Origin: Bog-756 sp963704585
Lineage (GTDB): Bacteria > Actinomycetota > Acidimicrobiia > Acidimicrobiales > RAAP-2
Reading direction: 5' to 3'
NCBI GenBank assembly: GCA_963704585.1
Contig: OY969919.1
Location: forward strand, 2,604,001 to 2,668,000
Length of the DNA stretch: 64,000 nt
Below the pieces are notes generated by a model, which saw only the letters and a list, made by a program, of their open reading frames with translations, had not been told where the DNA came from and made no database searches. Shown in pieces: positions 34,649 through 42,411 of this stretch. The number at the start of each line of letters is the position of its first letter. Within the stretch, counting starts at the first letter, position 1. Made by a program: the position numbers and the translations under genes.

Positions 34649-35314
34649 CTACCGGTAGATGTTGACCGACTCGTCGAGCCCGAACCCGGCCGGGTCGCCG
34701 CGGCCGGTCGACGCGAGCACGAACGCGAAGGCGTCGCCTGTCACGCGACGGCCGCCTCCGCCGGCGACCGCGAACGCCTCGATCCCGTCGAGCTCGAGGT
34801 CGGCGGGCCCCCACCCCTGGTCGGTGAGGACCTGCGCGATGTGCGAGACGGACGGCCGGAGCGCCTCACCGGTCGTGCCGGTCCTGCCGATCGCCGAACC
34901 CATGTCGTCGGCGTGCAGCCAGGTGTCGAACCAGAGCGCCTCGATCCCGAAGCCGAGGGTCCCACCCGCCCCCGCCGGCAACGGTGCATCCCACGCGTCG
35001 TCGTCGAACGCGGCGGCGAGGCCGGTCGCGGCCTCGATGCCCGAGCGGAGCTCCTCGACGAGCTCGGCAGGCGGCCGGCCGCGGCGCTGGTCGACCTGGC
35101 GCTCGGTGACCTCGGGGGTGCCGACCCCGTCGAGGTTGAGGCTCACGACGTCGGTGAGCTGGCCGGCGACGTGACCGGCGACGTCGGCGACGCGCCAGCC
35201 CGCACACCGGCTGGGCGTCTCCCACTCGCGCTCGCTGAGCCCGCCGACGAGCGACGCGAACGACTCGTACTCGGCGAGCATCCCCGGGACGACGAAGGTA
35301 CGGGGCAGGGTCAT
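34649..35314 (-). CDS. Maleylpyruvate isomerase-family mycothiol-dependent enzyme
   Basis: A 221-residue DinB-fold protein. ECAGWRVADVAGHVAGQL-like segment here reads CAGWRVADVAGHVAGQLTD with the first metal-site His, and FGIEALWFDTWLHADDMGSA has the second. ATG 35314 is preceded by GGAGGAGCC on this strand. It is divergent from a TetR gene over a palindrome, so inducible by a small molecule. Mycothiol use is inferred from the family. Confidence 0.83.
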   Translation of the reverse strand: MTLPRTFVVPGMLAEYESFASLVGGLSEREWETPSRCAGWRVADVAGHVAGQLTDVVSLNLDGVGTPEVTERQVDQRRGRPPAELVEELRSGIEAATGLAAAFDDDAWDAPLPAGAGGTLGFGIEALWFDTWLHADDMGSAIGRTGTTGEALRPSVSHIAQVLTDQGWGPADLELDGIEAFAVAGGGGRRVTGDAFAFVLASTGRGDPAGFGLDESVNIYR

Positions 35315-35338
35315 GGCTCCTCCTCGGATGGGCCTGTA

Positions 35339-35355
35339 ACATGCACTTGGCATGT
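35339..35355. promoter_or_regulatory. Palindromic TetR operator (ACATGC-N5-GCATGT)
   Basis: ACATGC (35339-35344) and GCATGT (35350-35355) are perfect arms around ACTTG. A second GCATGC (35361-35366) overlaps the tetR start codon at 35363, and TTGCATG/TTGGCATG are repeated. The site sits between the divergent DinB-type gene and tetR. Confidence 0.6.
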
Positions 35356-35362
35356 ATCTTGC

Positions 35363-36007
35363 ATGCAGAGTGCACGAAAGGTCAAGTGGCAGTTGCCGTC
35401 ACGGCGCACGCAGGCGGAGCGGTCGGAAGCCACCCGGGGCGCCCTCGTCGACGCCGGCCGAGTGCTCTTCGCGACGAAAGGGTACGCCGGCTCGGCCCGC
35501 GAGGAGATCGTGGCCGCAGCCGGGGTCACCCGCGGCGCGCTCCAGCATCACTTCGGCGACAAGGCCGGCCTGTTCCGAGCGGTCTACGAGACCGTCGAGC
35601 AGGAGGTCGTGGCCGCGACCGCGGAGGCGGCGATGGCCGCCGGCGACGATCCGGTCGAGCGTCTCCGGGCCGGGTGCCACGCCTACCTCGACACGGTGCT
35701 CGATCCCGCCGTCCAGCGCATCTGTGCGATCGACGGTCCGGCGGTGCTCGCGCCGGCCGAGGTCGACCAGATCACCGACCGCTACGCGCTCGGCCTCGTG
35801 CGCATGGCGGTCGAGGAGGCCGTCGACGCCGGCTCGATCGACCCCGCGCCGGTCGAGCCCCTCACCCGGATGCTCCTCGCAGGGGTGACCGCGGCCGCCC
35901 AGTACGTGGCGACGGCCGAGGAGCCCGAACGTGCCCGGGTCGAGGCCGGGAAGACGGTCGACCTGCTGCTCGACGGGCTCCGCCGCGCACCGGGTGCGCG
36001 TGGATGA
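35363..36007 (+). CDS. TetR-family transcriptional regulator
   Basis: A 214-residue TetR protein. AGRVLFATKGYAGSAREEIV and AAGVTRGALQHHFGDKAGLF are the DNA-binding helices. The ligand domain (AYLDTVLDPAVQRICAIDGP, later LLAGVTAAAQYVATAEEPER) is of the TetR_C group used by regulators of xenobiotic response. The ATG lies at the right edge of palindromic DNA. It probably controls itself and the divergent DinB-type gene. Confidence 0.9.
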   Translation: MQSARKVKWQLPSRRTQAERSEATRGALVDAGRVLFATKGYAGSAREEIVAAAGVTRGALQHHFGDKAGLFRAVYETVEQEVVAATAEAAMAAGDDPVERLRAGCHAYLDTVLDPAVQRICAIDGPAVLAPAEVDQITDRYALGLVRMAVEEAVDAGSIDPAPVEPLTRMLLAGVTAAAQYVATAEEPERARVEAGKTVDLLLDGLRRAPGARG

Positions 36008-36034
36008 CGCGGGCGCGGCCGGGCAGGGCGCGGC

Positions 36035-36445
36035 TCAGCCGGCGCGCTGGGTGAAGCTGAACCAGTTGCCCGAGTCGTCGACGACGATCGCCTCGACGCC
36101 GTACGGCCGTTCTGCCGGCTCCTGGCGGAACGAGACGCCGCGAGCGGCGAGCGCCTCGTGGTCCGACCGGCAGTCGGTCGTCGCCATCACGCCGGGGCTG
36201 AGGGCGCCCCGTTCGACGAGCGACCGGACCTGCTGGGCGGTCTCCGCGTCGAGCATCGAGTGCGCCGGGTCGAGCAGTAGGAGCTCCTGGCCGTTCCCCC
36301 CGGGCGGCCGGACCGTGAGCCACCGCATCCCGTCGTCGAGCACGAGGTCGTTGGTGAGCTCGAAGCCGAGCTGCTCCACGTAGAAGCGCTTCGCCGAGTC
36401 CTGGTCGAGGACCCACACCGTGACGATCGAGATCCCGGTGATCAT
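36035..36445 (-). CDS. VOC-family (glyoxalase/bleomycin-resistance) protein
   Basis: A 136-residue vicinal-oxygen-chelate protein with two beta-alpha-beta-beta-beta units: ISIVTVWVLDQDSAKRFYVE, LGFELTNDLVLDDGMRWLTV, then DHEALAARGVSFRQEPAERP and IVVDDSGNWFSFTQ. Such single-domain proteins dimerise to form a metal site and act as lyases, dioxygenases or binding proteins. It is monocistronic and convergent with tetR. Substrate unknown. Confidence 0.85.
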   Translation of the reverse strand: MITGISIVTVWVLDQDSAKRFYVEQLGFELTNDLVLDDGMRWLTVRPPGGNGQELLLLDPAHSMLDAETAQQVRSLVERGALSPGVMATTDCRSDHEALAARGVSFRQEPAERPYGVEAIVVDDSGNWFSFTQRAG

Positions 36446-36476
36446 GCGTTCCTCCTCTGCCGGTCCGCCGACCAGA

Positions 36477-37040
36477 TTAGGAGTGCGGGAGCGGCACCGG
36501 TCGCTCCGCCGGGGCGAAGCCGATGCCCGCGACCGGCGCCGGCCCAGCCGTCGCCTCGCGTGCGCCCCGGGTGGGGAAGACGACGCGCTCGTACACCGCG
36601 TACTTGGCGAGCCAGAGGACGACGCTGATCACGAGGAAACCCGCGGCCACGATGGCCACGTGGAACGGCGCAGCGCGTGGGACGACCGCGGCGACCAGAC
36701 CGGTGGCGATGCTGGAGGCCGCGATCGAGACGGCGGAGACCGTCCAGTAGAGGACGATCTGCCGCCCCACCCTGCGGCGCGGCGCCTCGCGCCAGATCCA
36801 GTAGCGGCTGAGGAGGTAGGAGGGCACGGTTCCGGCGAGGTTCGCGGCGAGGGCGGCGGCGGTGGCGCCGAGGAGCCCGCGACCGTAGAGCACGACGAGG
36901 GTGATCTCGCTCACGCCGAACGCGAGCACCGAGGTCGCGCCGTACCGCACGAGCCGGCCGATCCCCGCCCGCCGGGCGCGGAGCCGGGCGCCGCGGTTCA
37001 GCAGTGGATCCCGCACTCGGTCTTCTCCGATCCCGGCCAT
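36477..37040 (-). CDS. GtrA-family membrane protein
   Basis: A 187-residue protein with four transmembrane helices. LVRYGATSVLAFGVSEITLV, then AALAANLAGTVPSYLLSRYW and WLAKYAVYERVVF are the GtrA pattern; GtrA-like proteins are thought to flip or help transfer polyprenyl-linked sugars. Start ATG 37040 overlaps the end of the upstream cysH gene by 43 bases, so the true start may be later, around the first helix. Co-transcription with cysH is likely. A link to sulfoglycolipid export is speculative. Confidence 0.75.
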   Translation of the reverse strand: MAGIGEDRVRDPLLNRGARLRARRAGIGRLVRYGATSVLAFGVSEITLVVLYGRGLLGATAAALAANLAGTVPSYLLSRYWIWREAPRRRVGRQIVLYWTVSAVSIAASSIATGLVAAVVPRAAPFHVAIVAAGFLVISVVLWLAKYAVYERVVFPTRGAREATAGPAPVAGIGFAPAERPVPLPHS

Positions 37041-37723
37041 CGGCCTGCACGCGCGTCCTCGGTCGGCCCCACCGGCCGCGTGGTCGGTGCGCACCCGATC
37101 GAGCGGTAGCCGCGGGCCTTCAGCGGATGGACGGGCAGTCCGTGGTCGGCTTCGTACGCGGCGACGTCGGCCTCGCTCCAGCGCGCGAGGGGATTGACCT
37201 TGACCGCGCCATGGCGTGCGTCCCACCCGACGGTCGCCGTCCTCGACCGCTGCACGGTGTCGACGCGCTTGATGCCGGTCATCCACGCGCTCCTCCCCTC
37301 GAGCGCACGGGCGAGGGGCAGCACCTTCCGCCGCTCGCAGCAGTCGGCGGAGCCACACGGCGGAGCCGCCGTGCACGGGTCCGGTCCGACGATCCGAAGG
37401 TTGAGCTCGTACCGGGCGCGGACCTGCTCGACGAACGCGAGCGTCTCGGGGAAGTGGGCGCCCGTGTCGAGGAAGACGAATTCGACGCCCGGGTCGACAC
37501 GCGTCGCGAGGTCGACGAGGACGCAGTGCTGGAAGGAGGTCACGACCGACAGGCCGGCGCCGAACCGTAGGCACGCCCACCGCACGACGTCACGTGCCGG
37601 CGCGAGCTCGTAGCGGTCAAAGCGCTCGTCGTCCCCGTCGATGCGCCGGGGCCGCCACAAGGTGTCGCACGGCACGGCACCGGTCGTCCCGCCCGGTTCG
37701 CTCGTCTGATCGGCGCGTCGCAC
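36998..37723 (-). CDS. cysH: Adenylyl-sulfate (APS) reductase, CysH family, with altered Fe-S motif
   Basis: A 241-residue assimilatory reductase that would make sulfite from APS. LSVVTSFQHCVLVD is the opening of the PAPS-reductase fold, SADCCERRKV has the CysCys pair (Cys128-129), and the C-terminal KTECGIHC carries the catalytic Cys237. The second half of the [4Fe-4S] motif reads GCAPTTRPVG: Cys211 is present, but the position that is normally cysteine (CxxC) is Thr214. RAGRWPGSEK is normal. Divergent from the UDP-sulfoquinovose synthase gene, which consumes sulfite. Start ATG 37723 with GAGGAGGA upstream. Confidence 0.85.
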   Translation of the reverse strand: MRRADQTSEPGGTTGAVPCDTLWRPRRIDGDDERFDRYELAPARDVVRWACLRFGAGLSVVTSFQHCVLVDLATRVDPGVEFVFLDTGAHFPETLAFVEQVRARYELNLRIVGPDPCTAAPPCGSADCCERRKVLPLARALEGRSAWMTGIKRVDTVQRSRTATVGWDARHGAVKVNPLARWSEADVAAYEADHGLPVHPLKARGYRSIGCAPTTRPVGPTEDARAGRWPGSEKTECGIHC

Positions 37724-38094
37724 GCCTCCTCCTCAAGCGGACGGACCGGCCCGATGGCCCGTCTGGCAGACGGCGTCCGCTGCTCCAAGCGTGCGCCGGT
37801 CGGACGGCGTTCTCCAGGGACGAAGGTCCTGACAACCCCTGCACAGCCCGCTGCCAGCGGGCGCCAAGGATGCGGGCGGGACGGACGGGGGCGACTGCCA
37901 CGGGAGGCGGTCCTGCGGAACGACGCTGTGAGGCGTGCCACCGCGACCAGGGCGGATGTTCGCCGCGCCGCGCGCTCGGGCGACGCCTCCTCGGTCGCCC
38001 AGGTCGTGACCCAAGCCTCTACCGAACGGTCCATGGTGTTCGGTACAACGGGAAGCGGGACGCTCCGTCCTGCACCGACGACAACGGAGGAGCC
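37724..38094. other. Divergent intergenic region between cysH and sqdB
   Basis: About 370 bases with no supported gene; both promoters should be here. The cysH Shine-Dalgarno GAGGAGGA is at its left edge and the sqdB GGAGG at its right. It holds several GC hairpins (for example near 37845-37865, CCCGCTGCCAGCGGG) and one clear inverted repeat listed separately. No known sulfur riboswitch was recognised. Confidence 0.6.
38020..38045. promoter_or_regulatory. Inverted repeat upstream of the sulfoquinovose synthase gene
   Basis: TACCGAAC (38020-38027) and GTTCGGTA (38038-38045) are perfect 8-base arms around a 10-base centre that contains CCATGG. It is 50 bases upstream of the sqdB start. It could be a regulator site (for example responsive to phosphate or sulfur) or a leader hairpin; which one cannot be decided from sequence. 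Confidence 0.55.
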
Positions 38095-39282
38095 ATGCGC
38101 ATCTTGGTCCTGGGAGGCGACGGGTATCTCGGATGGCCCACCGCCCTGCACCTCTCGGCGGTCGGGCACGACGTGGTGATCTCCGACAACCTGGCCCGCC
38201 GCGGCTACGACGACGAGCTGGGGGTGACGAGCCTCGTCCCAATCGCGTCGCCGCAACGGCGCATCGCCGCGTGGGAGCGCGTCTCGGGACGGCGCATCCC
38301 GTTCCTCGTCGGCGACCTCACCGACGCCGGCTTCACCCACGATCTCATCGCCGACGCGCGGCCGGACGCGGTCGTGCACTTCGCGGAGCAGCGTTCGGCC
38401 CCCTACTCGATGATCGACCAGGCGCACGCGGTCTACACCCAGTCGAACAATGTGCTCGGAACCCTCAACCTGCTCTACGCGATCGCGGAGACGGATCCGG
38501 AGATCCACCTCGTGAAGCTCGGCAGTATGGGCGAGTACGGCACACCGAACATCGACATCGAGGAGGGCTGGCTCGACGTGACCCACAAGGGGAGGACCGA
38601 CCGTGTGCTCTACCCGAAGCGGCCCGGCTCCTTCTACCACCTCTCGAAGGTCCACGACAGCCACAACATCGAGTTCGCGTGCCGGGCATGGAACCTGCGG
38701 GCCACCGATCTCAACCAGGGGATCGTCTACGGGCAGGAGACCGAGGAGACGCGTCGCGACCCGGACCTCGTCACCCGGTTCGACTACGACGCGGTCTTCG
38801 GCACGGTCCTCAACCGGCTGGTGGTCGAAGCCGTGTGCGACCACCCGCTCACGGTCTACGGCAGCGGCCGTCAGATCCGGGGCATGCTCGACATCCGCGA
38901 CACGGTGGAGTGCCTGCGGCTCGCGATCGAGCACCCGGCTGCACCCGGCGAGTTCCGGGTGTTCAACCAATTCACCGAGCAGTTCTCGGTCATCGAGCTC
39001 GCCGGACTTGTCCGTGAGACCTACCCGGGGCCGGTGCGCATCGAGCTGGTCGACAACCCGAGGGTCGAGGCCGGCGAGCACTACTACCGCGCCGCGCACA
39101 CCCACCTGCTCGACCTCGGTCTCGAACCGCACATCCTCGGTGAGACGCTCATGACGTCGCTGCTCGCCATCGCGCACGCGCACCGCGAGCGTGCCGACCG
39201 CTCGCTCTTCGATCCGTCGGTCCGCTGGACCGCGACGGCCAACCGCGTGGGACCGGCCGTCCCGACGGGCGCGGCAGCCTGA
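38095..39282 (+). CDS. sqdB: UDP-sulfoquinovose synthase
   Basis: A 395-residue extended SDR strongly resembling plant SQD1. It would convert UDP-glucose and sulfite to UDP-sulfoquinovose, the head-group donor of the sulfolipid SQDG. ILVLGGDGYLGWPTALHLS is the NAD loop; HFAEQRSAPYSMID, KLGSMGEYGTPNIDIEEG and SFYHLSKVHDSHNIEF are near-identical SQD1 blocks. Tyr181 and Lys185 are the YxxxK pair; SQD1 Thr145 is serine here (Ser144). ATG 38095 follows GGAGGAGCC. Divergent from cysH, which can supply sulfite. The sulfoquinovosyl transferase is not in the window. Confidence 0.93.
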   Translation: MRILVLGGDGYLGWPTALHLSAVGHDVVISDNLARRGYDDELGVTSLVPIASPQRRIAAWERVSGRRIPFLVGDLTDAGFTHDLIADARPDAVVHFAEQRSAPYSMIDQAHAVYTQSNNVLGTLNLLYAIAETDPEIHLVKLGSMGEYGTPNIDIEEGWLDVTHKGRTDRVLYPKRPGSFYHLSKVHDSHNIEFACRAWNLRATDLNQGIVYGQETEETRRDPDLVTRFDYDAVFGTVLNRLVVEAVCDHPLTVYGSGRQIRGMLDIRDTVECLRLAIEHPAAPGEFRVFNQFTEQFSVIELAGLVRETYPGPVRIELVDNPRVEAGEHYYRAAHTHLLDLGLEPHILGETLMTSLLAIAHAHRERADRSLFDPSVRWTATANRVGPAVPTGAAA

Positions 39283-39313
39283 GCACGCGTGCCGCCGGCG
39301 CTACGGTGGCCCG

Positions 39314-39682
39314 ATGGACTGGTCAAACTGGGCTGCCCGTCTCGAGATCGCGCTCGGACCGGAAGGTGACTTCCCGTCGTTCTTCGCACCCGGGGCGCTC
39401 TTCAGCGACCCGGTGAACGCGCCGACCGAGGACCTCGCGGCGATCGAGGAGATGACCAAGGCGTCGTTCCCGGACTGGCGACAGGAGATCACCTCGGTCC
39501 ACGGCGACGCGACCGGCGGCTCGTTCGAGTGGATCGGACGGGGCACTCTGGGTGGGACCACGCCCATCGTCATCCACGGGTGCACGGCCGTCGACGTCGA
39601 CCAGGCCGGCCTGGTCACCCGCTGGCGGGACTACTTCGACCTGCAGGAGATCGAGGCTCAGCTCGGCGCCACCCAGGGCTGA
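39314..39682 (+). CDS. SnoaL/NTF2-like protein
   Basis: A 122-residue small protein of the NTF2-like fold: FFAPGALFSDPVNAPTEDLA is the first helix-strand with the conserved aspartate-proline, WRQEITSVHGDATGGSFEWI and CTAVDVDQAGLVTRWRDYFD the sheet and final segment. These act as small-molecule isomerases or binding proteins. It starts 31 bases after sqdB and may be in its operon, but a role in sulfolipid synthesis is not known. Confidence 0.78.
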   Translation: MDWSNWAARLEIALGPEGDFPSFFAPGALFSDPVNAPTEDLAAIEEMTKASFPDWRQEITSVHGDATGGSFEWIGRGTLGGTTPIVIHGCTAVDVDQAGLVTRWRDYFDLQEIEAQLGATQG

Positions 39683-39702
39683 GCGAACGGTCGCGACGGC
39701 TG

Positions 39703-40692
39703 CTACGAGTCGAGGATCTTGTCGATCGCCTCGAGCTCCCCGGGTTCGAAGTCGAGCCGGTCGAGCGTCGCGAGATTCTGGTCGAGCTGGGCGAGGCTGC
39801 TCGCCCCGACCAGCGTCGACGTCACCCGCGGATCGCGGAGCGTCCAGGCGAGGGCCATCTGCGCGAGCGACTGGCCGCGGCCCCGCGCGAGCTCGTGGAG
39901 GGCGCGCACCCTGGCGAGGGTGGCCTCGTTGAGCTCACCGCGGTCGAGGGTGTCGGAGGTGTTGGCACGTGAGTCGGCCGGTATCCCGTCGAGGTAGCGG
40001 TCGGTGAGGATCCCCTGCGAGAGCGGCGAGTAGACGATGCAGCCCGCGCCGGCCTCGGCGATCGCGTCGAGGGTGCCGTGCTCGATCCAGCGGTTGAGCA
40101 TGGAGTAGGGGGGCTGGTGAATGAGCAGCGGCGTGCCGTGCTCGGCCAGGATGGCCGCGGCCTTCGCAGTCTGTTCCGGCGGGTACGACGAGATGCCCGC
40201 GTACAGGGCTTTGCCCTGCCGGACCGCGGTCGCCAGAGCGCCCATCGTCTCCTTCATCGGTGTGAACGGGTCGAAGCAGTGCGAGTAGAAGATGTCGACG
40301 TACTCGAGCTGCAGGCGTCGGAGGCTCGCATCGAGGCTCGCGAGGAGGTACTTGCGCGAGCCTCCCTCGCCGTACGGCCCCGGCCACATGTCGTAACCCG
40401 CCTTCGTCGAGACGATGATCTCGTCCCGGTACGGCGCGAGGTGTCCGCGGAACGCACTGCCGAAGTTGGTCTCCGCCGCTCCGGGGGGAGGTCCGTAGTT
40501 GTTGGCCAGGTCGAAGTGGGTGACGCCGCGGTCGAAGGCACGGGTGAGCATCGCCCCGACCTCCCGGGCATCGCGTGCGTCGCCGAAGTTCTGCCAGAGC
40601 CCGAGCGAAACGAGCGGGAGCTTGAGCCCGCTCCGTCCGCACCGTCGGTACTCCATGCGCTCGTAGCGGTCGCCTGCTGCGGTGTGGGTCAT
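39703..40692 (-). CDS. Aldo/keto reductase (YghZ / L-glyceraldehyde-3-phosphate reductase type)
   Basis: A 329-residue NADPH-dependent (beta/alpha)8 reductase. VTHFDLANNYGPPPGAAETN has the catalytic Asp-Tyr, VDIFYSHCFDPFTPMKETM the catalytic His, and IVYSPLSQGILTDRYLDGIP and TSTLVGASSLAQLDQNL the cofactor loop. The layout is that of the YghZ subfamily that detoxifies methylglyoxal and reduces glyceraldehyde phosphate. Length is normal. Convergent with the SnoaL-like gene, monocistronic. Confidence 0.92.
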   Translation of the reverse strand: MTHTAAGDRYERMEYRRCGRSGLKLPLVSLGLWQNFGDARDAREVGAMLTRAFDRGVTHFDLANNYGPPPGAAETNFGSAFRGHLAPYRDEIIVSTKAGYDMWPGPYGEGGSRKYLLASLDASLRRLQLEYVDIFYSHCFDPFTPMKETMGALATAVRQGKALYAGISSYPPEQTAKAAAILAEHGTPLLIHQPPYSMLNRWIEHGTLDAIAEAGAGCIVYSPLSQGILTDRYLDGIPADSRANTSDTLDRGELNEATLARVRALHELARGRGQSLAQMALAWTLRDPRVTSTLVGASSLAQLDQNLATLDRLDFEPGELEAIDKILDS

Positions 40693-40891
40693 GCGGCAAC
40701 CCTATTGAAGAACCCGGCGCACGATCCCGTGAGGCGGTATGCCTGCGCCGGCAGAGCGGGCGGCAGTGCCGCTGTGGCCGACCCGGCGCGGCGGTGCCGT
40801 CGGGACCGCCCTGGCATAGAGTCTGCGGCGACGTGACCGGGTCCGCGCGTCTCTGGACGGGGGACGGGGATCCGGTGGGGGAGGTGGGCTC

Positions 40892-41965
40892 GTGGGCGAA
40901 GTGCCCGAAGTGATGCCGGTGGCCGTCTACCAGCGGCCGGGGGAGGTCGCCGTCGAGGAGCGACCGGTCCCGATGCCCGGTCAGGGTCAGCTGCTCGTGC
41001 GGGTCGACCACTGCGGCATCTGCGGCTCCGACATCCACCTGCTCCTCGAGGGGTGGGCGGGCAAGCCTGGTCTGATCGCCGGCCACGAGTTCAGCGGATC
41101 GATCGCCGCCCTCGGACCGGGCGTCTCCGGCTGGGCGGTCGGCGAGCCGGTGCTCGGCGGCCCGTCGCCCAAGTGCGGGCACTGCCGGCGCTGCCTCGAG
41201 GGGAAGCCCTCGCAGTGCGAGAACCGCAACAGCACCATCGTCGACGGCGAGGACGGCGCCTTCGCCGGCTACGTGCTGGTCCGCGAGACGGCACTGCTCC
41301 GCATGCCGGAGGGGATGAGCAGCAGGACCGCCGCACTCGCCGAGCCGCTCGCCGTCGCGCTCCACGGGATCAACCGTTCCGGGGTGGCCGAGGGGGATCG
41401 CGTCATGGTGATGGGCGCCGGGCCCATCGGCGCGCTCTCGATCGCGGCCCTCGCAGCGCGTGGGATCGGCCCGATCCTCGCGGTGGAGCCGGGGGAGCGG
41501 CGCAGGCAGCTCGCGAAGGACCTCGGCGCGAGCGAGGTCCTCGACCCCGCCGAGCTCGAGGTCTTCCCGCCGTGGGAGCCCGAGCGGCTCGCGTCGCGGG
41601 GAGTCCACGTCGTCCTCGAGTGCTCGGGCAAGAAGCCGGCCATGGAGGCCGGCTTCAATCAGCTGCTGCGCGGCGGGACGCTCGCCCTCGTCGGTGCCGG
41701 AATGGAGGCTCCGACCTTCGACCCCAACCGATTCCTCCTGAACGAGCTCTCGGTGGTCGGCTCGTTCATCTACGACAAGGGCGGCTTCGAGGCGGCGCTC
41801 GAGCTGCTCGCCACGGACGACTTCCCGAGCGACCTGCTGCTCGAGGCCGAGGATGTGCCGCTCGACCGACTCTCGGAGGCGCTCGCCGACCTCGCGTCCG
41901 GCCGGCTCGGCGGCAAGGTGCTCGTCGTGCCCCGGCTCGCAGCCGACGGACCACGGAGGAATTGA
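40892..41965 (+). CDS. Zinc-dependent medium-chain alcohol dehydrogenase
   Basis: A 357-residue MDR enzyme. VDHCGICGSDIHLLLEGW carries the catalytic zinc cysteine, GHEFSG the zinc His-Glu, PKCGHCRRCLEGKPSQC the four-cysteine structural zinc loop, and VMVMGAGPIGALSIAAL the NAD loop. Resembles sorbitol/threonine-type dehydrogenases. GTG 40892 is the listed start; ATG 40913 is possible. Its stop overlaps the next start (TGATG); the three genes ADH, VOC-like and luciferase-like form one coupled operon. Substrate unknown. Confidence 0.9.
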   Translation: MGEVPEVMPVAVYQRPGEVAVEERPVPMPGQGQLLVRVDHCGICGSDIHLLLEGWAGKPGLIAGHEFSGSIAALGPGVSGWAVGEPVLGGPSPKCGHCRRCLEGKPSQCENRNSTIVDGEDGAFAGYVLVRETALLRMPEGMSSRTAALAEPLAVALHGINRSGVAEGDRVMVMGAGPIGALSIAALAARGIGPILAVEPGERRRQLAKDLGASEVLDPAELEVFPPWEPERLASRGVHVVLECSGKKPAMEAGFNQLLRGGTLALVGAGMEAPTFDPNRFLLNELSVVGSFIYDKGGFEAALELLATDDFPSDLLLEAEDVPLDRLSEALADLASGRLGGKVLVVPRLAADGPRRN

Positions 41966-42411
41966 TGGCCCACACCCTCTACCCGAGCGGGATCCCCCGC
42001 TTCAACCACGTCGCGATGAGCCTGCCGGCCGACGCGCTCGATGCCGCGCACCGGGCCGACCTCTGCCGGTTCTGGCACGACGTCTTCGGCTTCGACGAGC
42101 TCGAGATGCTGACCGAGGATCGCCGGCGTCTCGTGCTGTCCTGCGTCCACTGGGACCAGTTCATCTTCCTCGCAGCGGAGGACGTGCCGATGCGCTGCCC
42201 GCGGCTCGACCACTTCGGCTTTTCGGTGGGGTCGCTCGCCGAGCTGGAGGGCTTGCAGGAGCGCATCGCCGCCTATCGCGAGCACGACGACCGGGTCGAC
42301 CTCATCGACCTGCACGTCGACGACCAGAAGGTGGTCAAGATCCACTCGCTCTATGTTCGGTACCTCCTCCCCATGATGTGCGAGGTGCAGTGGTGGGAGT
42401 TCGTCAAATGA
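41965..42411 (+). CDS. VOC-fold (glyoxalase-like) protein
   Basis: A 148-residue protein. RFNHVAMSLPADAL is the first strand, LCRFWHDVFGFDELEMLTED the helix-strand typical of VOC proteins, RCPRLDHFGFSVGSLAELEG the second unit with the His strand. The late segment VKIHSLYVRYLLPMMCEVQW is longer than usual. It lies between ADH and a luciferase-like oxidoreductase, overlapping both by 1 and 4 bases. A lyase or ring-cleavage role in a catabolic pathway is likely but unproven. Confidence 0.72.
   Translation: MAHTLYPSGIPRFNHVAMSLPADALDAAHRADLCRFWHDVFGFDELEMLTEDRRRLVLSCVHWDQFIFLAAEDVPMRCPRLDHFGFSVGSLAELEGLQERIAAYREHDDRVDLIDLHVDDQKVVKIHSLYVRYLLPMMCEVQWWEFVK

Noticed and set aside
37724..38094. A sulfur-related riboswitch (SAM type) before cysH or sqdB
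   Set aside because: Hairpins are present but none of the conserved core motifs of SAM riboswitches could be found on either strand.
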